Source: Phaeoceros laevis (lineage: Eukaryota; Anthocerotophyta; Anthocerotopsida; Notothyladales). From it: a stretch of DNA of 43,142 nucleotides. The notes beneath the pieces were generated by a model. It searched no databases. It was not told the origin of the DNA and saw only the letters and a list, made by a program, of their open reading frames with translations. A program made the position numbers and the translations under genes. This document shows, in pieces, positions 31,200 to 40,440 of the stretch (positions are counted from its first letter, which is position 1; the number at the start of each line of letters is the position of its first letter). Where the stretch lies: contig JBNGIQ010007855.1 of the NCBI GenBank assembly GCA_049999765.1, positions 39,947 to 83,088 on the forward strand. Reading direction: 5' to 3'.

Positions 31200-32459
31200 A
31201 TGGCAAGTGCAGTACAGCCCGTGAGCCGCAAGACTTGGAAACTAGAGAAGGAGACGGAACTGAGACTGGAGATTGGGGAGGCGCCAGTGCGGTTTGAACT
31301 TATTGGGGGCAGTGCGGAGATATTTGGAACGGAGCTGCCCCTTGCCAACCCAGTTACCTTTCCTCCGGGGCTCAAATTTGCTGTGTTCACTTGGAATGGA
31401 GCAACTTTGGAAATGGAGGGTGAGCCGGAGGTGGCCTACACCGCGCAAGACACACCGATGGTGAGCTATGTCAACTGCCATGGTGTGTTGGAGCAGTGGC
31501 GTCTACTTGCAAAAGATGCATCTCAGCCAGGACCTAGGGTGATGATTGTCGGGCCGACAGACTCAGGGAAGAGCAGCTTGTGTAGGATGCTTCTTGGCTG
31601 GGCAGCAAGGCTGGGCTGGGAACCTATGTACGTTGATTTGGATGTAGGGCAAGGGAACATCACTATTCCAGGCACCATATCTGCTATCCCAGTGAACATG
31701 CCCATCGATCCTATATACGGGGTTGCAGCTCTTGACACACTGCCGCTTGTGTACTTCTATGGCCATGTTACTCCCAGTGCGAACACGGAACTTTATCGAG
31801 CTCTGGTGAAGGAGCTGGCAGCTAATACACGGGCTGGAGCCGAGGGGATGATCATCAACACCATGGGTTGGGTGGACGGAGTAGGGTTTGAGTTGCTGTT
31901 GCAGGCTGTGGAAGCTTTCGATGTCACTATTGTCTTGGTGCTTGGGCAGGAGAAGCTTTGCAACATGTTGCAGGACGCTCTCAAGACTAAGCCAGATGTG
32001 AATGTAGTCAAGCTGCATAAATCAGGAGGAGTGGTGTCCCGTAACAGGGAGTATCGGCAACTAGGTCGAGTAAACAAGACCAAGGATTACTTCTACGGAA
32101 CTCTGCACCATGTTCAAATTTCCCCACACCTCTCAGTTGCAAATTTCAGCGACCTTCGCATTTTCCGCATTGGCTCGGGCCCTCAGGCTCCTAGATCTGC
32201 CCTGCCTATTGGTGCACAGTCCACAGCAGATCCTGTTAGAGTGGTTCCTGTGGTTAACATCAATACAGACTTGATACATTCTGTGCTCGCTGTGTCTTAT
32301 GCCAAAGAGCCGCAGGATCTTATCACAAGTCACATAGCAGGATTTCTCCATGTCACGGATGTAGATTTGAACAGGAAAACAGTATCGTATGTAGCACCTT
32401 GTCCAGGAGCCCTCCCTAACAATCTCCTGTTGGTAGGAACTCTAACCTGGGTGGAGTAG
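31200..32459 (+). CDS. CLP1: CLP1 polynucleotide 5'-hydroxyl kinase / pre-mRNA cleavage factor
   Basis: Single exon, 419 aa, close to the usual length. CLP1 (CLPS3 in Arabidopsis) is a nuclear RNA 5'-OH kinase and a member of cleavage factor II in mRNA 3' processing; in animals it also joins the tRNA splicing endonuclease. N-terminal beta-sandwich domain 1-110 (RKTWKLEKETELRLEI, GSAEIFGTELPLANPVTF), P-loop GPTDSGKSS at 118-126, then YVDLDVGQGNITIPGTISA (about 144-162) with the Walker-B-like Asp residues, PLVYFYGHVTPSANTELYR, INTMGWVDGVG and the C-terminal domain with VSRNREYRQLGRVNKTKDYF and the GFLHVTDVDLNRKTVSYVAP segment. ATP-binding residues look intact, so kinase activity is expected but unproven. 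Confidence 0.97.
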   Translation: MASAVQPVSRKTWKLEKETELRLEIGEAPVRFELIGGSAEIFGTELPLANPVTFPPGLKFAVFTWNGATLEMEGEPEVAYTAQDTPMVSYVNCHGVLEQWRLLAKDASQPGPRVMIVGPTDSGKSSLCRMLLGWAARLGWEPMYVDLDVGQGNITIPGTISAIPVNMPIDPIYGVAALDTLPLVYFYGHVTPSANTELYRALVKELAANTRAGAEGMIINTMGWVDGVGFELLLQAVEAFDVTIVLVLGQEKLCNMLQDALKTKPDVNVVKLHKSGGVVSRNREYRQLGRVNKTKDYFYGTLHHVQISPHLSVANFSDLRIFRIGSGPQAPRSALPIGAQSTADPVRVVPVVNINTDLIHSVLAVSYAKEPQDLITSHIAGFLHVTDVDLNRKTVSYVAPCPGALPNNLLLVGTLTWVE

Positions 32460-32629
32460 CTTCCCCATCACGTGTGCACATTGCACACTAGGGCCTAGGG
32501 CAGCTATTTATCAACTGAAATTTTTATGTATGTGCCATAAACAATTTAAGATAACTAAAGAAACGTCCTTTCCTTCTCATTCAATCTCAACCGTGTGAAG
32601 TCGGTGAACCCACCAGCACTGAGTACGCC

Positions 32630-32915
32630 TCCTTGTTGGTTCGTCAATGTCATGAAAAACGCATCAGTGGCACCACAACCGCGGAAAGGGGTGGCAGGCA
32701 CTGGCAGTCACGTCCGTTGAAGCAGACAACACAGTGAACACACCCGTGAGGTCACTATAAACAGCGATTCATGGGACGGGAGTGGTGTACGTTGATGCCC
32801 TTTTGCCAGCCGTAGCAGGCACGGGTATCCGAGTCACGTTCATCGAAATAGACAGGGTCGCTGTGAAGTCGCTATCCAACATCTGCTCATGAAACGGTAG
32901 TGGTGTACGCTGCCT
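32630..32915. repeat. Diverged tandem duplication, unit about 115-120 bp
   Basis: Units aligned by eye share GCAGGCAC, GTCACGT, CAT-GAAACGG-like and AGTGGTGTACG landmarks in the same order, at 32694-32793 and 32815-32909. A partial, weaker copy precedes them (CATGAAAAACG then AGTGGCACC near 32651). Divergence suggests age. Confidence 0.6.
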
Positions 32916-33050
32916 CTTGCGTGCTAGCAGGAAGTAGGACAATAATAGAGGCCTCAGCATTCTTGCGCCTATTTGAACCCAGGGCCGGCTCCGAGCTCTT
33001 CAGTAGTGACTTCAGCAGCGGGGCGTGGTAGGGTGTTCAGTCCTTTTCCT

Positions 33051-33150
33051 AATTGCTTCCCAGTGCCTCTCATCGGAGTCTTCCTCCCAATTGCTTTCCA
33101 GTGCCTCTCCTCGCAGTCTTCCTCACAATTGCTTTCCTGTGTGCTCTCCT
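33051..33150 (+). repeat. 38-bp tandem repeat, about 2.6 copies
   Basis: Copies start at 33051, 33089 and 33127, each with AATTGCTTTCC (or TTCCC), CAGTGCCTCTC and AGTCTTCCTC. The third copy is partial. Confidence 0.8.
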
Positions 33151-34344
33151 AGTAGCTTCACCAGCAGGAGTTTTAAGTTAAATTCTTCCCCGTCTCCCAT
33201 CTCTTGATGTAGACAGGCCTTCTTGCTATGCGGTCTCTGAGTTTGTGACGGTGGGAGCTCTGCAGCCGGCTGTTTCGCTGGCCACTCTTGGCAGTTCATA
33301 GTTGAGGGGCAATCCCGGGTTTCGAGTCTGGTGCTCCTTTGTGTGGCCTTGCTGGGAATGAGGAAGGTGCGATGCGTCGCTGGATGTTCTCATGTTGTGG
33401 TCGAGTCGCCAGGCCAGGCCGCAGCTGTGCTGCCACTTCAACCTGCCCTGACGGCTCCATCATAATGTGATGCCATCAAGTGTTGCAGGAGGGAGAGCAA
33501 GCGACTTGAAACTGTTGGCGCCTCGTTTCCTAGCAGGTCAAGCATTTGGGCGTTCATGATCACAGCAACATGGCGATCAGTTCGAAGAAACAAGTGGAAT
33601 GTTCTCTTCCTTTAGCATGGCGTGTGTACCCAACACGAGGTTTCTCAGTTTGCGTCCACAGGCTTCGTAGTGTTCACGAATAGATGCTAGACTTGTTTTG
33701 CCTATCTTTCTTCTCGACAAGGGATGAATGGAGGAGAATTGTGTAGCTTGTTAGCTTTTTTTAAGGTGTCTCAAGTTTGTGAGAACCCGATGTTTCCGAC
33801 CAGCTGGTATACTTATTGCGAAAATTTTGATGTCAGGATCGCTGGTTGGCACAAGATGAAAGGTTGGTTGGTAGATGATAAAATGTTGAACACTGATGAG
33901 CCTAGATGCATTGACTCAGTTCCACAGTGTCTTCACATCGAGTCACATTGACTGTTACGAAAGACACCGCTAGACATTCTAGGGACTCCTAGGAATTTGT
34001 TAAGCCATCAAATTTGACAACACAAGAAATGACTTGTAGTACCCTCTCTCTGCCAAACAAAAAACAGGACAATTTTGGTTGCTATTTACCTCGCATCTGT
34101 AAGCGATGTGAAACTTAGAAAGGGATTAACTCAAACCGCTGGGTCCTATGATAAATGTGACATCCTTAACTGGCTGCAGGCTAGTGGTTCAACAGCACAG
34201 AGTCTCCTTGTCTAAGTTGAAGAAAAGCCGCCACAAATAAGCCCCAGTGCACTTGCAGAACGGCATTACTCAGCAGCATTCCTGAAGTTCTACATACAAC
34301 CACTACAATTGTAGAATCCTTTGCAAATCCATGAAACACAAAAA

Positions 34345-37258
34345 TTATGTCAGCCTTGCAACCCACCACTCAGAAGGAGCTGGGCACAAGGGCTCCAAGG
34401 AATCAAAGACATCACCTGCAAAACCAGAAATCACGCTATCAGGGCTACAAGAATCCGAGTCAGCTTTACTCCCACACTGATCATGATGGTGGATGCTGGT
34501 ATCCTCCGAGTAGAGCATGGGCAGCTTCTCCCACTGGTGACTGTTTGCCAGAAAGCTGGGCAGCTCTGGGCTAAAAACCTGGCTGCCCGGTAATGTCGAG
34601 GCTTCCGAATGAAGCAGAAAATCAAGATAGTTGCTATTGTTGGGTTGCTGCTGATCAGACAAGCTGACACCAAATTCTGATCTGTTGCCATTCTGCAAAA
34701 GACTGGTGGGGATGCCCATTGCATCTGGAAGTAGCTGTGCTGAGTCCAAAGACCCAATGGAGTCGCTTCCTCCACCACCCCCACCTCCTCCACTGTGACC
34801 AGAGAGCACCTCAAAGCATGAAGTTCTGGCATCTCTCCTTGACCTCGGACGGCGCTTCACTGATCTGGAATTCCTGCTCGTGACTACTTGCCCAGGAGAA
34901 GTGTGGTGATATAGCACTGAGCCATGATGCCTGACATCATCATGGGAACCCAGCACCCTTCCTGTTTGATGAGGAAACTCAGATTCAGCGTAATGGTGAG
35001 AATCTCCTGTAACCATATCCTGCAGCTTGATGCTCAAAACATCATCTACGTCAAGGGAGCTGAAAGTCTGCATGTTGTGGCGCAGTCTCCGAAGATCTCC
35101 TATGTGACCCTGTGCATCCCTGAAAGCACTATCATCTTCTCCGAAAATAAATGGAGGTACAAAGCTGGATGGTACTACCGAACCATGTGTTCCTGATGGG
35201 CTGTGCACCTGCAGGCACGCACCAAGTTGCTTCTGGTCACCAGTTTTCACATCACATGGTTAGTTGACACCCAGGGAGTCTGGCTCTCTCTCTCAAAGTC
35301 ACCCTGGGATGACCACGACGAGGCCTCTGAGGAAGGGCCGACCACTATGAAGAAACTTTGGATGCCACACACAGGATGTTGCTTTATTAGTTAGAACTCC
35401 TCTCTCTCTCACTCTCTCTCTTTCTCTCGGACTGAGTCCATCTCTACAGGTTGATTCAACTTAACAAGTTCTTTATCATGTCTGCAACCAAGGAAGTGAG
35501 GAACATAGCTTCACTCATTCATTCACTTGCTCACTCAGGACGGCTCTTTCATCCCTCTGACACTACTGACACAGTGTTATTGAAATGGAAGCTTAGCATA
35601 TATGAAAGTAATAACACAAGATCTTAGTTTTTTGTGCTTAAGCTTCAATTAAGGAAAAGAATTAGAGATATGATTATCACACCCCCAGCCACTCTCTTTG
35701 CACTCTCAAAGGAAAAAATCAACCTACTAGGTTACTAGTGCTTTTAAGATTTGGAATTTTACCCAACCCATTCATTCGTTATATTATGGAAGAGATTATT
35801 AAGAGGTTCCAGGGCACCTGAAAGGCTGCAAAATCACTCAGAGAAGATGGGTCTTTGCTGAGGTCAGATGTGTCCGCAGATGCATCCGTGCTTCCAGATG
35901 GCATCTTTGGACGCTGTAGAGCACGGAGGATTCTTTTTTGTCGAGTACTCCAGAAATTTTTAACATCATTGTCCGTTCGGCCTGGGAGACAGGAAGCAAT
36001 TTTCGCCCATTTGTTGCCAAGCTTAGCTTGCATTTCCACAACAAGCTTCTCTTCCTCTGGGGAAAATTTGCAACCACTTCTGCAATACATTGGTAGTTTT
36101 AGGGGATCAAGCTGGACACATTTAGAAACAGATTATTCCTTGTTCACTTAAAGCTCGTTTAGGACAGCAGTTGTTTATTCTTCCAAACATAGCATTCTTC
36201 GTGATCTGAAATTAAAAATTCCTCTCCAATGGTTACGAAGTTGCTTAGTAGGCGGGGTAAGTTTCACTCCTCTCCAGGACGAAAGTCAGACCAAGAACAG
36301 GCAAGACCAAGAACAAGTTTCACCCTGCAGGTAGCATCATCTCGTCTGGTTGTTCACACCACAATTACGGAGCACTTGAGCACTAGTCTTGCACAGAAAG
36401 GTAACTTGGAGCAGCAGGTGCCTTCCATGCACAGCCCTTGTAACTTGAAGAGAGGACCTGAAAAGATCCCATTGTATTGGCCTAGGAGTCAGTTGTCAAG
36501 ACGTGCTCTTGACTTGGTGATTGACAAGGTGCACGACGGACTTAGGGACCTAACTCATCCCGCTCTCTCCCTCAAGCGCATTAAGCAGCTCTAAGGGTAA
36601 GGGCCCCAGGATTCCTCCAGGTCTTGATGTTAGACCGGACACTGCAGCAAACTTTCATGGCAAGGTACGCCCCGCTACGTCAAGGCGTTGCGTACGACTG
36701 ATTGGAATGAGCTCCTTGACAATTGAAAGATAAATGCTGGAGACTCTCGAGCCCTTGGCTAGTGTCCATGCCCCCGACTGACACGACTAGGCAGCAGCTC
36801 AAACATCAAGTCAAAATTGTGAAAAAGGACCTAGCTGAAGAGCAAAAGACTAGATCACTTGATACGGTATGGCTCGGTCAGAAGCCCTTCCAACATTCAG
36901 AGTTTCACTGAGGCCAAAAGCCAGCACCGGTCCTGCAGCTTTACACAGCACCAGCACACACACATGTGGCGGTGGAGGTGCTAGCTCAGCGATGTCTGTC
37001 AGCCACTGTTTGGAGAAATGTGACATTCAAACGGGGCAGCGGTAGAGAGTAGTACCTCTTTAAATCGGGCTTCAGTTTGTTGACCCACCGAAGGCGACAT
37101 GATTTGCCCGTGCGAGGAAGCAAGCCCTTGGACCGAATGGAACTCCAATCCCGAGCACCGAACTGGCGGACGTACTCCACTAATATCTCATCCTCCTCGG
37201 GCATCCAAGGACCCTTGCGCAGCACCTCGTCTCCGTTCTGCATGGGCTTCATACTCAT
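34345..37258 (-). CDS. DUO1: R2R3-MYB of the DUO1 class (male germline regulator)
   Basis: Three exons (-): 37258-37056, 36079-35818, 35232-34345; 450 aa. R2 at about 15-67 ([49 protein letters not shown]) and R3 ([43 protein letters not shown]). DUO1 hallmarks: [14 protein letters not shown], the extra Lys in GCKFS where ordinary MYBs have GNFT, and [11 protein letters not shown]1 directs generative-cell/sperm differentiation in seed plants and in liverworts. The long C-terminal region has a Gly run, poly-Gln/Asn patches and an acidic end ([13 protein letters not shown]), a possible activation domain. The frame is open 75 codons upstream to 37483, but DUO1 proteins normally start close to R2. 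Exon 2 begins at a tandem acceptor (see findings). Introns are 976 and 585 bp, the longest in the window. Confidence 0.9.
35399..35428 (+). repeat. TC dinucleotide microsatellite in MYB intron 2
   Basis: Interrupted TC/CT run of about 30 bp within the second intron of the DUO1-like gene. Confidence 0.8.
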
Positions 37259-38464
37259 CCTCGGCTCCCTCACCGGCGCTTGCCCACACGACTGCTGGCG
37301 CAGTAAATCTGAGAAGGGAGCCGATCCACGCCTCAATTCCTTCACCAAATCGCAGTAGCCCGACCGCGTTATCATCCAAAAGTTCTCGAGTGCCCCCCTT
37401 TTTCTGGAGTAGGCTAGAGGTGGCAGGTGTCTGCTCAAGGAACAACCAACCTCCTCCCTCTTCCCGGTCCCGGCCGCACTCACAGCTAGCCAATCCCAAT
37501 GTGCTCAAGAATTGCGCGACTCAGGAAAAGCGCGTGGTTCCCAGCTCTGCTCCGTTGCTCACCACAAGACCTGCATCCAAACCTTCTGAATTTTGTGTCT
37601 CCAGGGCCAATCGCAGGCGCCCTGGACCAGCATTCCGCCACCAGTGCTCGCGAGGTGACGGCAGGGCACCCGCAGGGAGAGGGGAGCAGGGCGAGGAGAG
37701 ACGAGGAGAGACCCGTACGGACGAGGAGGCCGAGGAACGCCGGGGAGGAAGACGACCGAGGGCGAGCCTGGCGAGAAGCAGGAGCAACCGAGGCACAGGA
37801 CAGCAGCAGCAGCGAGCTCTTCAGAAAAAAGAGGAGGGAGGAGGGAAGGCAGGAGCAGGCGGAGAATGAGAGGAGAGGAGAGAGGAGGCCCTGAGGACAA
37901 GAGAGAGACAAGAGAGAGCATGACCATGTGGCACCCCATCCGGGTGCCCATTTCCATTTGACCGGTTGCTTGCCAGGCGACAAAGCCGACTCGATTTCAA
38001 AATCGTCGCCCGCGATTGCTTCGGGGCCGGAAACTTCACCTGCAGCTCCTTGCAGGTTACCGGCTACTGCCAGGTAAGTACCGGAGGTATTTGACCCAAG
38101 AGAGCAGTTACGAAATTTTATGACCGACGACGAGCCATCACATGCCATGGGCATACGACATACGTGCCATCCGTACGTATCGAGTTACATTGCTTGTTCT
38201 CTCTACAGTACATGCTTGTTGTCGGACGTTGAGAGAGAGGACCCTTGATTCAATATTTGAACTTCGACGACATCTTCAGCTCCGGAGTTGCACTAGACAG
38301 GCCAACCCATGTTACAATCGACAGTGAATCGTACTGTCATCGAATCGATTGTAGTTTTGTGCGGTACAAGAGGACAGTATTTCACGGATTTCACTGAAAA
38401 TTGAATTATCACAACGATGATGACTACTTAAACCAGTAACATCCAAGGGAGACCAAAAAAGAGG
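37259..38464. other. DUO1-like promoter region and NSE3 3' region
   Basis: 1.2 kb. The part 37620-37920 is purine-rich on the + strand (GAGGAGAGACGAGGAGAGA-type), which makes long but low-complexity frames on both strands. Most likely the 5' flank and leader of the MYB gene, with the NSE3 3' UTR at the right. No independent gene supported. Confidence 0.5.
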
Positions 38465-40094
38465 TTAATTGGATCTCTTGTAGGGCAAGAAGGCCATCTG
38501 GAAGATTGTGGAATCCAGATAACGTGCGAGCGCAGCTTGCAACACCTTCTTGGATAAACTTAGGGCAATTTTGAACATGCCAAAGACGCAAGAAGCTACA
38601 GGAGTGTGGCCTAACCCATCCAGGCAGGTCCCAGTGTAAGGATGTCAGTGTGCTGAATATGCGCGCAGCCAGGCAAAGAAAGCCAGATGGGTTCGGGCCC
38701 ATAACCTCTCCAGACGAAAAAAACACCCGGATTCTTTCTCAAAATAAGCACGCTAGTATGGAACTCCTCGTTACCAATTCCGCAGTGTAGTTTCCGCTGG
38801 ATAGTTGATACGCTTGCTAGTCCTCCCTGATGATCTGCAGGTTCATTGGGAACGAGCATAAGTTCCTAAGGTATAGTACTTCAAGGAGAACTTGCTCCTC
38901 GGCAAATTGCAAAATCTCACCGATTGGATGAAAACTTTTATTTTGTCGTGTATATCCTTGTCCAATGCCCTCTCAGCTAGCTCGTAAGTGCAGTTGTCAT
39001 TCTCGTGACTCACAGGCTTTGCTTTCAGAACATATCTAACAGAACATGTACCATAAATCCGAACCGCACATGGCACTGACACAGCATTTCACAAAGTTCC
39101 GAAATAGGTGCATGGATAAGATATTCAGAAGCGCCAACACACGAGGGTTTTCATCTTTACCTTTGCTTGATTGCTGTATCCAGAGCATCTTTAATGTTCC
39201 CAAACACCGGATGTCGCTCACGTTCGTCTATCCCCAACTTACGTAAGTGGAAAAACAGCACATCTAGGATTGGGCCAGACAAGGTCAGCAGGACTCCTGG
39301 TGATGACAGCAACTTTTCTTCGTTAACAAAGGCAGGCTGGACTTTTAGCACCCGAAAAGACGCATGTTCAGTTTACTCACCTTCAGGAACTTTTTCCCCT
39401 GCTAGCTGGAGAATTCCCAGCAGAACAATCGTGAAACTCTGGACAGCAGCAGTTCCAGTCGTTTCCACGAACTCCTTGCGCAGGTCCCCAGGGACAGTGC
39501 TTCGCAGCACATACCTATCTTCACCATCTGCCACAGCATTCATAGACGAAATTCAGTCACTGTGAAGCAAACATGCGGGCCCTTCTTTCATACCCTAATA
39601 CCCTAACACCCTAACTCGACGGAGGGAATCGAAAGAATGATCGGTTCGCACCTTGAGAGACTTTGTCAGGATTAGCAAGCAGCGAGCGGTCGAGAGCCTT
39701 GAGCTCGAATCCGAATGTGGCTGCCAGTTTCTTCATGGCTGCTTCAATTATCTGTGTCGGCAGATTTCTCTGTTTGTAATTCTCCGTGATCAATGTCGTG
39801 AGCTCCCTGCGCTTGATTGGAACACCGGGTTGCTGGTGGTTCTTGAAAAGCAGGTACCGCACCACCTCCGCGGTCAACTTATTGCTTTCCTGCACCATTC
39901 AATCCCCGCAGGCGACTTCAGAATCCTGCCTGCTCCAAATTCGAGCATACCTGCGTCCTCAAGGACAGGCAGGAAGTCACACCTACCTCTTCCGAGATCC
40001 ATTGCGAAGCCTGTGATGAAGCTGTCACTTCCTCAGGGACATCCTCTGGGTCTACTTGTGATGCAGCTCTTCGAACTCCGCGGGCCTTCTTCAT
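38465..40094 (-). CDS. NSE3: MAGE-domain protein, SMC5/6 subunit NSE3
   Basis: Exons (-): 40094-39987, 39889-39652, 39527-39381, 39263-39161, 39035-38921, and a tentative last exon 38548-38465; 264 aa. NSE3 binds NSE1 and NSE4 in the SMC5/6 complex, which serves DNA repair and replication-stress tolerance. The MAGE domain is clear: KLTAEVVRYLLFKNHQQPGV, PIKRRELTTLITENYKQRNL, FGFELKALDRS, RYVLRSTVPGDLRKEF, SFTIVLLGILQLAGEKVPE, HLRKLGIDERERHPVFGNIK, RYVLKAKPVSHEND, DKIKVFIQS. The last exon continues KVLQAALARYLDS and does not clearly resemble the family's C-terminus, so the 3' end may be wrong; without it, translation past 38921 ends at 38843. A Met 13 codons upstream (40133) is also possible. 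Introns hold a telomere-like repeat. Confidence 0.88.
39591..39614 (+). repeat. Short telomere-like repeat (NACCCTAA x3)
   Basis: Three 8-bp units, TACCCTAA TACCCTAA CACCCTAA, in NSE3 intron 2. Each contains the CCCTAA core of plant telomere and telo-box motifs. Confidence 0.8.
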
Positions 40095-40440
40095 GGTCCG
40101 CCACTCTCGCTGGTCACAGTCCCTTCCCGCCAAAACACGGAGGAGGAAAGGATGAAAGAATCGGTAAGAAACTCCCTCTCGTCGCTCTTCTGCTTACGAT
40201 TCGTAACGTCCTCCGCCCATTCGCAAGCAACCCTCCTCCGGTTCCATGTAGAGCTGATCGCTTATAATGGTTCCAGGACGCACTTATCGCAGGATGCACT
40301 GAGGTGATGGCGGGGTGATAGCGGCAAGAAATCTAGTGGAATGTTGAGGTCTGGCCAAGCATACTGGCTGGATGATGGTAACGTGATCGGACCAGAGAGA
40401 TAGGAATCAGTGCAAGGCCTTCCAGGGAGGGAGAGGTCTA
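40095..40440. promoter_or_regulatory. Divergent promoter region NSE3 / coiled-coil gene
   Basis: 346 bp between the chosen NSE3 start (-) and the coiled-coil gene start (+); 307 bp if NSE3 starts at 40133. Must hold both promoters and leaders. No TATA box stands out. Confidence 0.5.

Larger units (their letters stand above)
32460..34344. other. 1.9 kb intergenic with degenerate repeats
   Basis: Between the CLP1 stop (+) and the DUO1-like stop (-): a convergent gap. Holds the CLP1 3' UTR at the left, two repeat blocks (32630-32915, 33051-33150) and AT-richer DNA to the right. A 75-codon frame at 33724-33951 is unrecognised. The minus-strand part near 34180-34344 is the likely 3' UTR of the MYB gene. 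Confidence 0.5.

Noticed and set aside
30850-31206. 118-codon - strand frame upstream of CLP1
   Set aside because: Ser/Leu/Arg-rich with no family resemblance, and it occupies the CLP1 leader.
32970-33000. Possible tRNA T-arm (TTGAACCCAGGG)
   Set aside because: The flanking bases do not form a T stem, and no matching D or anticodon arm lies at the required distance on either strand.
37486-38154. Long frames in the purine-rich block upstream of the MYB gene (222 codons -, 131 codons + and others)
   Set aside because: The block is low complexity, so stops are rare in all frames; products are Ser/Leu or Arg/Glu repeats without domain structure.
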